In this document: piece after piece, positions 26,960 to 36,500 of the stretch
How the letters are laid out: each line of letters begins with the position of its first letter
How positions within the stretch are numbered: the stretch's first letter is position 1
NCBI RefSeq assembly: GCF_030503435.1
Contig: NZ_JAUKPO010000001.1
Location: 1 to 64,000 of the forward strand
Direction: 5' to 3'
Source of the DNA: Rhodocytophaga aerolata
Lineage (GTDB): Bacteria; Bacteroidota; Bacteroidia; Cytophagales; 172606-1
DNA length: 64,000 nt
The notes under the pieces: model-generated
Told to the model about the DNA's origin: nothing
The model's input: only the letters and a program-made list of their open reading frames with translations
The model's database searches: none
Program-made: the position numbers and the translations under genes

Positions 26960-29900
26960 TTAGGGAATCATCTCATCACCATGAACTGCCAGAAGTACCG
27001 GGTTTTGATAAAGAATTTGTGCGAAATTGGTAGAATTGAAACCCCAATTGACAGGCTTTCCGTTGATTTCATTTCCACCGGTACCCGATGTAGTTACTGC
27101 ATTATCAGAAGCATTGAGATAAAGCCCACTAAAGGGCGCATTATTTTGATTTAGGCCATTCCAGGTAATAGGTGCAGTAGAAGAACCACCCACATCGATA
27201 CCAAAGCGGATTTCACCCGGGCGCTCCTGTATGATGAAGAACCATCCTGGATCATCGGCCTCCCGGTCTCCCTTGGCTTGCTCTGCAGTGAGATTGAATC
27301 CAAAAAAGTTAATATCAGGCTCTATCCTGGCACTGAACATTGGATACTCAATCGCTGTATCTAATTCTCTGGGATCTTTTAAATGGTTACTTCCTGCCTT
27401 GAACTTGGCTTGTTGAGCGTAAATGATGGTATCTGGAAATTTTTTTAACAAATCACCCCGGATGACCAACACCAATAATCCTGTGTCAGGTACTCCCGGG
27501 CGCGCATTATGGGTACCCAACTGGGTGTTAGAAGCCCAGGTATGGATTTCCTCGATATCCAGACTCTGTGCTGCAAGTTCTTTTTCGCTGAGACCGGAAT
27601 TATTCACCATGTCACTAGAGTCCCAGAACTGGCGAAAATAGCTGCCCCGCTGGTCGGTTGGATATTCTCTCCAGAGCAGCTCACGGCCCATCTCATGATT
27701 AGCCCCCACCATGAATGCTTCTACAAACCGTTGGTTAGATTCTAACAAAGTAACGGTATTGTTCGGAATAAGATGGAGGTTGGGAACGAGGAAATCAATC
27801 CCTAATACACGCACCGTTTCATACATAGGCTCCTGAAATACCGGATAGGCCATGATTGGCACGATTTTATCGGCAGGGGGAACCATATAGCCCAATCCAT
27901 CAAAGATAAGCTTCTGGTAGATGAGTTTATGGATCGTAAATAAGGGGTTGACTTCCTCAACCACCTGGGTGGTAAGAATGCTGAGGTTGAGCGCGTTTTT
28001 GTCTGCTACATCTATCCAGTTGTCGGTAGCAAAATAGTCATGATAATTCTCGATGGCAGCCTTGAACCTCACTTCAGCCTCCATGTCAGGCGTAATTCTA
28101 TCTGCATCAGGGTTGGTAGGCGAAAAATTAGATGTTCTGATCAGATAATCGGCAATAGTGCTGACATCGCTGTGGACATCAGAGCGTGGCAAGAGGCCCT
28201 GCATCTGACTAAAAGTTTTAGGGTCTACCGCAACTTTAGATTTATTGGCTAAGGATATTCGGAGTGCGTTTTGAGCAAAAATTGTCTTATTGGGGTCCAA
28301 ACGCCTCATCACTGGTCCATAGGGACGTTCGATCCGGCGATATGTGAAACTTTGGGTGGCATCCGGAAGCGCACTGTCCTTCACCTGTTTGAAGGCAGTA
28401 GTTGTACCGAGTTTCACTTTGCGAAAGAGTCTGGATGCTATAGCATTGGCTTGTTCTGCCTGCTGGCTTTTCAAATGTTTGGCATAGGCAGCAAACGACA
28501 CCTGCTGAGAAAACTGTCCCCAGCGAATTTTCCGATTGGCTTCGAGTACTTCTCCCAACTGCTCCCAGGCTTTATCCATCAGTTTCTCCTGGTTGTTCTT
28601 GACATGTTTTACGCCTAATCCAGCTACAGTACGGCTGCGCGGATCCAGGTTCAGATCATACAGCCAGGTATTGTTATTACTTAAAGCTGCTGTAGTAGTA
28701 TCCAGCGTATTTTTGAGGGCATGCCAGCGGCCATACAATTCAGGAGTGATGATGGGATCGTCTTTTATATCCTCTGCCGGACCCTCGTATCCAAAGGGAT
28801 TAGTGCCGTAAAACTGGTTGGAGGGAAAGGTAGCAGCCATCAGGTCCTCACTCAGGTTGAGGAGTTGGGCCAACTTTCTCCGGTAATTTATAGAAGGTGT
28901 TGCATTGGACCAGGGATAAGGTTCCCGGTTAGAAGTGCCTCCGGGAGGTAAGAGAGCACCTTCCAGCATCAATACTCCGTCATTATGAGGCGGCCCCGGA
29001 TCGAAATTGATATTAAAGCCCGGTTCCTGTACATCCATAGTGCGCGTTCCCACCCGTGGATCTACCTCCCGCGGTACCAGCTTCCGCACCAAAGACTCGA
29101 AGTCTCCCACATCCCCGGTCATAAAATGCCACTCGTAATAATAGGGGAAATGATCTACATAGGCCGAATGATCCTCATCGGTATTATGATCAACACCAAA
29201 GGAAGCTTCCTGCGCATTATGAGTAGCAATGATGGATGCATCCACTCCCAATCCAGCCAACCGGCCGGTCTCATAGGCAGGCATCAAAAAGCAATAGTAG
29301 CTGGTATTGGGTTCCAGCTTTCGGGGACAGATCATACGCGAGACAGCCTGATCAGGATTGGCAGCCAACAGTTGCCTGAACCTGTTCAGTGCCTTATCTA
29401 GGTCTGATTGATTGGTAGGATCCAAATTATTAGTAGGGTCAAGATCTCCATTCAGGTGCACGTGGGTCCAGGCCCAGATCTGAGCTGCATTGGGAAAAAC
29501 GCCGCTGGCTGCTCCGGTAGTGTCCGGTGGGTCATCCTCATGGCCCAGCACCAGAATAGAGGGCAGAGGACCAAATTGAGCGGTGTCCCGCTTGAACTCA
29601 TCAGCTTTCAGGGCTAACAATAACAACCAGGGTCGGAGTTTGTTGCCAGTAGCACTTGCCGGAGTGTATCGCCAGGGGAAATCCTCTTCATAAAATTCTA
29701 TGTAAGGGAAGAAATTGGGTTCAAAATTAGTAACCCAGTGGCGTGGTTCGGTTTTTATAATCACCCGGGGATCAATTCCGGTAATATCGCCTGGCCCCAC
29801 CAGTGAAATAATTTGATTCACATGGTCATTGGCGGTTTGATCACCTTTCTTGGCTTCGATGTTTACCTTTACCTCGATCTGTGGCCGCTCAACGGTCCAG

Positions 29901-30013
29901 CCTCCTGTAGGAACAGTGGTGAAATTGTTAAAATTTTCCGCTTCTTCAATCTTGACGGAAAGCCCCCGGTGCATCCAGGGAAGAAAGGCATATCTGGCTA
30001 ATACATCGCTCAT
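26960..30013 (-). CDS. Giant-operon protein, 1017 aa, unknown function
   Basis: A soluble mixed alpha/beta protein without signal peptide. It begins LARYAFLPWMHRGLSVKIEE and has GWTVERPQIEVKVNI, then a conserved stretch around VIIKTEPRHWVTNFEPNFFP, a D-F-PWRYTPA segment and LRPWLLLLALKADEF (residues about 95-160). Later parts include HKLIYQKLIFDGLGYMVPPA and a C-terminal W-rich, Asn-rich end. It starts two bases after the 1144-aa gene stops (30016/30013), so translation is probably coupled. The Trp/Pro-rich conserved blocks suggest a large structured enzyme or a baseplate/scaffold component, with no evidence to choose. I do not recognise the family by name. Confidence 0.8.
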   Translation of the reverse strand: MSDVLARYAFLPWMHRGLSVKIEEAENFNNFTTVPTGGWTVERPQIEVKVNIEAKKGDQTANDHVNQIISLVGPGDITGIDPRVIIKTEPRHWVTNFEPNFFPYIEFYEEDFPWRYTPASATGNKLRPWLLLLALKADEFKRDTAQFGPLPSILVLGHEDDPPDTTGAASGVFPNAAQIWAWTHVHLNGDLDPTNNLDPTNQSDLDKALNRFRQLLAANPDQAVSRMICPRKLEPNTSYYCFLMPAYETGRLAGLGVDASIIATHNAQEASFGVDHNTDEDHSAYVDHFPYYYEWHFMTGDVGDFESLVRKLVPREVDPRVGTRTMDVQEPGFNINFDPGPPHNDGVLMLEGALLPPGGTSNREPYPWSNATPSINYRRKLAQLLNLSEDLMAATFPSNQFYGTNPFGYEGPAEDIKDDPIITPELYGRWHALKNTLDTTTAALSNNNTWLYDLNLDPRSRTVAGLGVKHVKNNQEKLMDKAWEQLGEVLEANRKIRWGQFSQQVSFAAYAKHLKSQQAEQANAIASRLFRKVKLGTTTAFKQVKDSALPDATQSFTYRRIERPYGPVMRRLDPNKTIFAQNALRISLANKSKVAVDPKTFSQMQGLLPRSDVHSDVSTIADYLIRTSNFSPTNPDADRITPDMEAEVRFKAAIENYHDYFATDNWIDVADKNALNLSILTTQVVEEVNPLFTIHKLIYQKLIFDGLGYMVPPADKIVPIMAYPVFQEPMYETVRVLGIDFLVPNLHLIPNNTVTLLESNQRFVEAFMVGANHEMGRELLWREYPTDQRGSYFRQFWDSSDMVNNSGLSEKELAAQSLDIEEIHTWASNTQLGTHNARPGVPDTGLLVLVIRGDLLKKFPDTIIYAQQAKFKAGSNHLKDPRELDTAIEYPMFSARIEPDINFFGFNLTAEQAKGDREADDPGWFFIIQERPGEIRFGIDVGGSSTAPITWNGLNQNNAPFSGLYLNASDNAVTTSGTGGNEINGKPVNWGFNSTNFAQILYQNPVLLAVHGDEMIP

Positions 30014-30015
30014 GT

Positions 30016-33000
30016 TTATACAAGTTCAAAAGCTGAAACAATATCAAGCTGACCTTCCAATTCCGGACGGTCCATCAGCAAGGCTTCCATCATCAATTGC
30101 GCTTCCTGCAAACTTGCTGCTGTGGTATTATCGAAGATGGAAAGATTATTACTATTGACAACCGCAAAATTTTCTTCGGCAACCTTAACCTTGGAAGGTG
30201 CCAGTGAGGAGATCTTTTTGGCTTTGGAGCCCAGTGCCGACCTGGCTGCCGAACCGTTGCGGATAAAGGCGTTAAATTGCATGACATCATAACTGACAAG
30301 TTCAGGCTTAGGATCCGGCCCATCCAAAATGATTTGTTCAAATTGAACTTCACGTTCCTGGAAGAAATCCGAAGTCAGTTTCGAAGCCCCTGTTCCTGTC
30401 AGGCCGCTATTATATTTCTCAAAAGAAGGTCTGCTGAGTCTGTCTGATTCAGAAAGCTTGAAGAAACTATCAGGGGCAAACTCCTCTTTCACAGGGGTAT
30501 CGGCTATATCTTTATCCTGAGCATCGACCATATCCAGGTGAAACAGCGTGAAATCGGCAGGTTTCTGTGTGCCAAACTTTTCAATATTGATATCAAGGGG
30601 AACAACCTTCTGACTCACGGTAAGGCTCCGGCTGGGATGTGCGATGATAGCTTCATCTGTGTTAGTGATACTGCGCAAGGATACCAGATTATCTAAATTC
30701 TGTTCACTGGCTTCCACAGGTGTGAGCCAGTTGGCTTTATTCAATAGAGCCTCTTTGAGTTGAGGCAGCACCTGAATATCAGGCAGGGAAGTATCCTTGG
30801 TATCCCCCCAAGTTCTTTCGATACTCACGCTGATCTTAATGAAGAACAGGATCTTGAATTTGATCCGGCCTGTGATATGCCATGGCGTGGGGCCTTCAAG
30901 CGACCCGGAAAGATGAATGCTCATTATTTCCTTGCTTCCTACGTAAACACCCAATCCGGCTGCAATAGAAATCTTGAAATAAAAAGGGTTAAACTGAAAG
31001 AGGGCATCGAAATAAAGGTAACCGATGACTTTGAATTTACTTACGGAAAAATAGAAGTCAACGCCTGCTCCAAACTGTACGGTGTTGGAAGTAACGGCGA
31101 AGTAGGAGGATATCGTCAGCCGAGGATTGCCGCTCATCAGGCTGATAGACAGGCGTTTCAGGCTGGGCAAATTCAGAGGGGGTGGCGTATAATCTGGATG
31201 AAACCCACCCACCGTAAAGAGAAAGTTGGGATTGTCGCCCCACGTAATCCGGAGCGCCATGTCACCTTCCAGTGTAAAAATAAGCAGTTTGGAATCAAAC
31301 AGGCTGGCATCGAACGTGATATACTTGGCCTCAAAATCGATGGTACCTACGAAATTGACTTGTAATTTCAGGATGGCTGCCTCCTCAGTGGGCAACACTA
31401 TTTTTATAACCCCTAAAATGGCCAGACGCACAGGATTAGGCACTTCCAGCATCAACCCGAGCTCAATGCTTATTAGGGTAGGTGTACCCCACCCAAGCAA
31501 TCCCATCGGACCGAAGGTATACCGCTGTTGTAACTGAGGAAAAACTTTCTCCAGATCGGTGATAATCTGGTTGGCATTGGCAATAGGATTGGAAGGAAAC
31601 AGGATATTATCTAGCGTATTGTCCCGTACCCCGGTCTGGAGAGCGAGCAAAACCATGGTGCGGTTAACCCCTACAATGCCACCTACACCATTTAAAGTGA
31701 AACCGAAGCCCAGTTGGATAGGCGTAAACTCCGCAGTAATCAGGAGTAATAGAGAAAATCCTGGACTGCCATCGGGATTTTTGGTAGTCAGCAACCCGAT
31801 CGCAGTAACGTTGACTACCTCTTTGATGGAAAGGTAAACGATCCCTGTATACCGTCCTTTCTCAAAATCGAAACTCAAAAAGCCTCCGCCTTTTACCACT
31901 CCGGCGTCTATGGCAAGTCCTATTCCGGTAGGAGGTTTGAAATCCACATTCAGGTCGGCAATTCCCATATTACCACTGTTGTTAGGTGGAAAGGTCAAAA
32001 TCGCTTTGATTCCCATATTTTCCACCACAGCAGCAAATGGACCTAATTGGAGCCCAATGTTGGCTCCTATGCCTAAAGGAATGCCCTCTGAACCAGCCTG
32101 AATCGATAGGATAACTGATTCGATCAACAGCGGACCGAGTTGCAAATGCGTAGGTAACTGGATCTCCAGTCCGCCACTGCCGTCAAAATAAAAGCCCCGT
32201 TCGCTGTCGTAACCGATGAGCAGGTTGAGATCGATGGATATACCGTCTTCAGGAAGGATTTTAGAGAGAAACCCATCAGGATTCCGGGGTTTGATGATGA
32301 TCTTGCCCTCCTGCAATTCCCCTTCCACATGAAATCGCCCTTGCGCTTCACCATCTCCAATGTTCCAGGTGAGTCCTACGCCTGCTTCAGCACGAAATTG
32401 TTTGAACTCAAAACGGCTGGCATCCGCCTCACCAATTAGAATATAAGGGGTTGCGGCCCCTCCTGGTCCTGGAACCGTGAAGGTGATGATGAAATCACCG
32501 TTAAATGGGCCGGCAGAGGGCGGCACCAGAGAAACATCACCGCTGGGCCGCAGTGTAATCCCAGCCTGTACTGGAATAGAAGCACCTAAATTGGCTGTCA
32601 GGTTCCAGTTATTATTGCCAATAGAAAGCGCCGCATCGGCACCGAAGGTCTCATGGATGAGTATGTTCAAACCCGGCAAAGGGCTGAGGCTGGTATTGGG
32701 AGTGATTTTCAGGAACAGAACGTCCAGTTCGGGAATGGAAGCATCATATATGGAGGGAAAACCTACGCCTAAAGCTAGTTTATGCAGCTTTTCCAACATA
32801 GTATGTCCGGTAAAGGAAGGTTTGCTCCAATCGTACAAGTTGGCCAGCAGGTTGTTAGGATTGTTGAAAAATTCCACGACATTGTTCAGATGCAGCTTGT
32901 ATCTGACATATTCAGGGAACACCGGATTGGAAGAACCTATATTCTGCACAGATCGCTCAATAAGGCCAAAAAACTCAAACCCGGCCACCATGGCTTCGGA

Positions 33001-33450
33001 TTTTCTTTCAAAATATTGGATGATCAGGTAGTCCAGTAAATTCCGGGCAAAATTGCCAATGAAAGCATCCAGTGCTACCTGCTCTCCGGCACTAAGCCCT
33101 CCCATGGGAAAGTCATCAAGTGCGTCTTTGACCGCCGTGAATTTTTGAATAGTGTCTGCAATCTTTTTAGCAAGGCCGATCGACTTTTCAGTCGCTGTAT
33201 CCCAATCTTCAGCTTCAATGGCATCAATCAAGGCCTTGACCAGGTCAGGCATGGCAGCAATATTGTTGACCAACCCCTCCATGGCGGAGGCAAAAGCTGG
33301 ATCTGATTTCAGAGACGCGGGGAATTGTATGCCCAACTCTGCCAAGAGCACCAACACTTCATCGTCGTCTACCCGCTGCTTGATAGGCTGAAGCATGTTT
33401 ACCATTTCAATGCCAATGGCATCCAGGGTGCCGGGGTTATTATCTGGCAT
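30016..33450 (-). CDS. DUF6603-type large beta-rich protein, 1144 aa
   Basis: The N-terminal 190 residues are helical. The remainder is an extended beta-rich region with repeating amphipathic strands. The segment GGGFLSFDFEKGRYTGIVYL followed by TAIGLLTTKNPDGSPGFSLL and PIQLGFGFTLNGVGGIVGVN matches my memory of the DUF6603 signature (a family of roughly 1000-residue proteins with no known function). The C-terminal 250 residues are polar and less ordered. No signal peptide. Long runs of alternating hydrophobic residues would suit a groove- or barrel-like surface, possibly binding lipid or a polymer, but this is speculation. Its start overlaps the upstream protease gene by 11 bp. Confidence 0.75.
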   Translation of the reverse strand: MPDNNPGTLDAIGIEMVNMLQPIKQRVDDDEVLVLLAELGIQFPASLKSDPAFASAMEGLVNNIAAMPDLVKALIDAIEAEDWDTATEKSIGLAKKIADTIQKFTAVKDALDDFPMGGLSAGEQVALDAFIGNFARNLLDYLIIQYFERKSEAMVAGFEFFGLIERSVQNIGSSNPVFPEYVRYKLHLNNVVEFFNNPNNLLANLYDWSKPSFTGHTMLEKLHKLALGVGFPSIYDASIPELDVLFLKITPNTSLSPLPGLNILIHETFGADAALSIGNNNWNLTANLGASIPVQAGITLRPSGDVSLVPPSAGPFNGDFIITFTVPGPGGAATPYILIGEADASRFEFKQFRAEAGVGLTWNIGDGEAQGRFHVEGELQEGKIIIKPRNPDGFLSKILPEDGISIDLNLLIGYDSERGFYFDGSGGLEIQLPTHLQLGPLLIESVILSIQAGSEGIPLGIGANIGLQLGPFAAVVENMGIKAILTFPPNNSGNMGIADLNVDFKPPTGIGLAIDAGVVKGGGFLSFDFEKGRYTGIVYLSIKEVVNVTAIGLLTTKNPDGSPGFSLLLLITAEFTPIQLGFGFTLNGVGGIVGVNRTMVLLALQTGVRDNTLDNILFPSNPIANANQIITDLEKVFPQLQQRYTFGPMGLLGWGTPTLISIELGLMLEVPNPVRLAILGVIKIVLPTEEAAILKLQVNFVGTIDFEAKYITFDASLFDSKLLIFTLEGDMALRITWGDNPNFLFTVGGFHPDYTPPPLNLPSLKRLSISLMSGNPRLTISSYFAVTSNTVQFGAGVDFYFSVSKFKVIGYLYFDALFQFNPFYFKISIAAGLGVYVGSKEIMSIHLSGSLEGPTPWHITGRIKFKILFFIKISVSIERTWGDTKDTSLPDIQVLPQLKEALLNKANWLTPVEASEQNLDNLVSLRSITNTDEAIIAHPSRSLTVSQKVVPLDINIEKFGTQKPADFTLFHLDMVDAQDKDIADTPVKEEFAPDSFFKLSESDRLSRPSFEKYNSGLTGTGASKLTSDFFQEREVQFEQIILDGPDPKPELVSYDVMQFNAFIRNGSAARSALGSKAKKISSLAPSKVKVAEENFAVVNSNNLSIFDNTTAASLQEAQLMMEALLMDRPELEGQLDIVSAFELV

Positions 33451-34927
33451 AAGCGCTGTTTTTATTCAGGGTACCACAATTCGGACAAAAAGCATGTTGC
33501 TCAAGAAGGTTATTCAGGGAATCGAGCCCGGTATACGCTTCGGCAAAGTTGAAAGCAGCAAGTGCATAATCTTCCACCGTCCTGGCGAGCTGGCGGCTGC
33601 CGTTCCTTTCCAGCACATCGCTCATTTTAATGAGCAGGTTATGGAAAGAGTAGCCATTGATGTCCCGGGGAATTTGATGTTCAGGTTCTCTCGCATTTTT
33701 TATTAGGTGCCCGACAAAGGAAGGCCCTTGGTAACGGTTCCAGGCAACTTTCACTTCACGGTTGTCATTGATTAGGTCGAGAACCTCATGGCGATTGTCA
33801 CGGATTACCTGGATCAACTCTTTACCTTTTTCTGTTCGCTGGAGTTGTTGTTCCATCCTGGCCAGAAAGGTCACAGGATGAGCATGAGGAAGGGCATCTG
33901 CTTCCACAGCGGAAAGTGGTATAGTGCCTGCCGTACCGGAAGACATCACGGCGATGCCCAATCTGTCAATAACCTGTGTAATACGGTTAGCGATGGATAA
34001 GTCCCCACTTCCGGAAAAGTGTAATCCTACCACCTGGTTAAGATTATTAACAATGGCAGAGCCTGAATCTCCAGGAGCAGAAAAACGAGGATACGGTGCA
34101 TTGGGTTTAACCCGGATCTGGTTGACATAAGTAATATGAATCGGATTGTCTTCCGTTCCGTAATTCACTGTTGGTGAATGGTTTATAATGTCGATAGTGC
34201 CTTCCGTAAAATGGGTAGTACGTCCCCTTTTCCGCACAATATCTCCGGGTATGGGAGCAGCACTGCCAAACACCGGCCCAATGTTGATGATCTTATTGGT
34301 GAATCTGGTTTCTTCATCATCTCCGGCATTCTGGCCATGCAGAATAGCAATTGCCGCATCTACAATATTTGGGGTTCCGACAGGAGGGGTTACTACTCCT
34401 ACTTGTCCGGCTGTAATCTTACCAATATCCCCACAGGCACAACAGCAGCATACTGAGGGTGCATCGGGATGACCAACCAGGTTACCAACGGCTCCATTCA
34501 TGCCAATAATGACATGATGATTGGTGAGCAAGTGTACTTTGGTATCGCCAGTCAGGGTCACAAAGCAACCCAGAGTTCCGAGCCCGCCGCCCGTTCCCTG
34601 CCCGCCAATCTGAATCCCGCCCCATAAGGGAGAATAAGCAGAGGTGTCTACCTGAATAGTATATATCCGGTATACCTGTACATCTGTAGGAACACCTCTT
34701 ATTTCTTTAGGAATCGTTTCTTCCGGTTTCAGAGCATTTGGATCCTTCTTTTCCTCTACATGGATGATGAAAGCAAATTGTTGCCTGAGTTTCCCTTCGG
34801 TTTCTTTCAGCCCCACATCCACACTTTTTACTCCCTTATACTTGGCCATAATTTCCTTGCGGACATCATCCAGCATGGCCACCAGCCGGTCGTGGATCTC
34901 AATGCGTTCCTGTCTTGACCATCCCAT
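33440..34927 (-). CDS. Trypsin-like serine protease with CCCC cluster, 495 aa
   Basis: A chymotrypsin-fold protease with the triad H138 (LLTNHHVI), D190 (NIVDAAIAIL) and S288 (SAPGDSGSAI). A short helical N-domain (residues 1-80) precedes it. Cysteines at 160-163 and 165 form an unusual CCCCAC cluster between His and Asp. Residues about 343-495 form a helical domain that resembles the separate 138-aa protein encoded next to it (shared LIN/D-NR.V...W.R..GP.F and NGSRQLARTVE-like segments). It ends with a CPNC pair. No signal peptide, so it may act in the cytoplasm or leave by a non-Sec route. It overlaps the 1144-aa gene by 11 bp. Substrates are unknown; the neighbouring giants are obvious candidates. 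Confidence 0.8.
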   Translation of the reverse strand: MGWSRQERIEIHDRLVAMLDDVRKEIMAKYKGVKSVDVGLKETEGKLRQQFAFIIHVEEKKDPNALKPEETIPKEIRGVPTDVQVYRIYTIQVDTSAYSPLWGGIQIGGQGTGGGLGTLGCFVTLTGDTKVHLLTNHHVIIGMNGAVGNLVGHPDAPSVCCCCACGDIGKITAGQVGVVTPPVGTPNIVDAAIAILHGQNAGDDEETRFTNKIINIGPVFGSAAPIPGDIVRKRGRTTHFTEGTIDIINHSPTVNYGTEDNPIHITYVNQIRVKPNAPYPRFSAPGDSGSAIVNNLNQVVGLHFSGSGDLSIANRITQVIDRLGIAVMSSGTAGTIPLSAVEADALPHAHPVTFLARMEQQLQRTEKGKELIQVIRDNRHEVLDLINDNREVKVAWNRYQGPSFVGHLIKNAREPEHQIPRDINGYSFHNLLIKMSDVLERNGSRQLARTVEDYALAAFNFAEAYTGLDSLNNLLEQHAFCPNCGTLNKNSAYAR

Positions 34928-34938
34928 GGTGATTCTGT

Positions 34939-35355
34939 TTATTTTGTACCCGGTGTAAACTCTGCATTTATTTTTTTTATCTCATCAAAAACCTGATGTA
35001 AACTGTTACAGCGCTGGGCCCAATTCAGCACCAGCACTGAATAATTGCCGATAGTCCGGGCCAGTGCAGGGCTTCCATTTTCCTGGAGAACCGCTGCCAT
35101 CCTCCGGAGTAGGGTGGTAAGTTGGATACCCTTTATTTCCCGGGGTACCTCAAAATCTTTTTCCATTCCGCTCCGCACAGCATGATTGATAAACTCTGGG
35201 CCCAGATTTCTATGCCAGATAACCATCACCTGCCGGTTGTGGTTGATCAGCATCATCACTTCTTCCACATGTTCTTCGAATATATCCCTGATCTGCCGAC
35301 CCAGCGGGGTAGCCACTAATTGTTCTTCGAGCACTTCCAGGCGATACATTTTCAT
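34939..35355 (-). CDS. 138-aa helical protein sharing the protease C-terminal domain
   Basis: A small helical protein: LEEQLVATPLGRQIRDIFEE, then EVMMLINHNRQVMVIWHRNL, GPEFINHAVR, VPREIKG and LRRMAAVLQENGSPALARTI. The same order of motifs is found in residues about 343-495 of the protease encoded 11 bp downstream (RTEKGKELIQVIRDNRHEVL, NREVKVAWNRYQGPSFVGHL, IPRDINGY, NGSRQLARTVEDY). It looks like a duplicated stand-alone version of the protease's C-terminal domain, perhaps an inhibitor, partner or adaptor. No other family recognised. Confidence 0.7.
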   Translation of the reverse strand: MKMYRLEVLEEQLVATPLGRQIRDIFEEHVEEVMMLINHNRQVMVIWHRNLGPEFINHAVRSGMEKDFEVPREIKGIQLTTLLRRMAAVLQENGSPALARTIGNYSVLVLNWAQRCNSLHQVFDEIKKINAEFTPGTK

Positions 35356-35359
35356 GTCT

Positions 35360-36001
35360 TTAGTTTAACTCATTTACCTTTTCAATCAAGATCTTTATTT
35401 CTTCCTGCTGTCCATGGGTTACAGAGTTTTCCAGGTTGTTCAGGTATGACAGCACTTTATCTTTTCCTCTAAGAATCTGGTACATAATACTTGCAATAAC
35501 CACCCGGGTAGAAGGGGCCTGATAGGTACGCACGGCATTAACCAGTGGCTGCAAAGCAGGCTCACCGATGCGAATAAGAGCTTCTGGCGGATCGGCCATC
35601 CGGTAAGGTATATCTTTTATACTCCCCATATAAGATACCTCCAATCGTCTGATGAGCAAGTCGATGGCCTCTGTTGCCACCATTTCTCCCAAAATGAACA
35701 CGGATGTAGCAGCTGCTTTTTTATCAGGATTGTCCTCTTCCAGGAAACTGATCATTTTTTTGATATACTGTTCCCGCTTTTTTGCTGAAGGCTCTTTCAA
35801 CACACAGTCTAACATCCTCAAACGGTATGGTTCATCCAGACCCAGGTCTCGGATGAGGGTAGATGGCTTACATCTGCATGGCTGAATGGAAATCGCATCA
35901 CCTACAATTCGGGTATTAGCCCATGCCGGTCCCGCCTTCATGACAAACAGATATAGCAGTATTAATCCTGTTAATTTTTGAGTCTGTTTCATCCTTTCCA
36001 T
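35360..36001 (-). CDS. Exported HEAT-like repeat protein
   Basis: A 213-residue protein with a Sec signal peptide (basic start, hydrophobic LTGLILLYLFVMKAGPAWAN, Ala-x-Ala-like cleavage near residue 28), making it the only operon member with an obvious export signal. The mature part is helical with HEAT/armadillo-like pairs (KKAAATSVFILGEMVATEAI, EALIRIGEPALQPLVNAVRT), plus a CRCKP segment. HEAT repeats usually bind proteins. The start overlaps the upstream HEAT gene by 13 bp, so translation is probably coupled. Confidence 0.7.
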   Translation of the reverse strand: MERMKQTQKLTGLILLYLFVMKAGPAWANTRIVGDAISIQPCRCKPSTLIRDLGLDEPYRLRMLDCVLKEPSAKKREQYIKKMISFLEEDNPDKKAAATSVFILGEMVATEAIDLLIRRLEVSYMGSIKDIPYRMADPPEALIRIGEPALQPLVNAVRTYQAPSTRVVIASIMYQILRGKDKVLSYLNNLENSVTHGQQEEIKILIEKVNELN

Positions 36002-36498
36002 TGTTTAAGCCCTTCAAAGGCATCATCGAACAATTTGGCATCTTCGGGCTTTCGCTGAGCAAGTATCCTTTCCAATGTTTGCTTGACTTCGCTTTTACTC
36101 TGGGTAAGATTAAAAAGCATGATGGTTGCCAGGGTTATTCGTTCAGTATCTACAGCAGATTCCAGAATCTCTTCCACGGCGGGTCTCGCTTTGGCTCCTA
36201 TTTCAAGTAGAGCTGTTTCGGGCTCATACTTTAACGATGGGTTTTTGTCGGATGGTGGAATTAAATTAGTGCCCACCATTGTCTTAAGATCTGGTATCGC
36301 TTTTTCTGCTTTTAATTTTCCTAACATATAAGCTGCTGTTGCCTGTGCTACCAGGCCTGCCGTTTCTAATCGCAAAACAGCGATTAAGCTTTGGATCAGT
36401 TCCTGATCTTCTTTGCTTTCCGGTGTATCAAGGATATGTTGTACGTACTCTCTACGGAGAGGGCTTTCATGCTTTATCTTATCGAGGTCTATTTTCAT
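35989..36498 (-). CDS. HEAT-like repeat protein, 169 aa
   Basis: A helical repeat protein (VAQATAAYMLGKLKAEKAIP, ETALLEIGAKARPAVEEILE) built like the 213-aa neighbour but without a signal peptide. Three or four helix pairs with conserved Ala/Gly packing positions are visible. It starts two bases after the 820-aa protease gene stops and overlaps the next gene by 13 bp, so it is firmly in the operon. A likely protein-protein adaptor; partner unknown. Confidence 0.7.
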   Translation of the reverse strand: MKIDLDKIKHESPLRREYVQHILDTPESKEDQELIQSLIAVLRLETAGLVAQATAAYMLGKLKAEKAIPDLKTMVGTNLIPPSDKNPSLKYEPETALLEIGAKARPAVEEILESAVDTERITLATIMLFNLTQSKSEVKQTLERILAQRKPEDAKLFDDAFEGLKQWKG

Positions 36499-36500
36499 GA

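Noticed and set aside
30016-33450. The DUF6603-type protein as an outer-membrane porin.
   Set aside because: No signal peptide and no terminal aromatic barrel strand; the beta pattern is too long and continuous for a standard porin.
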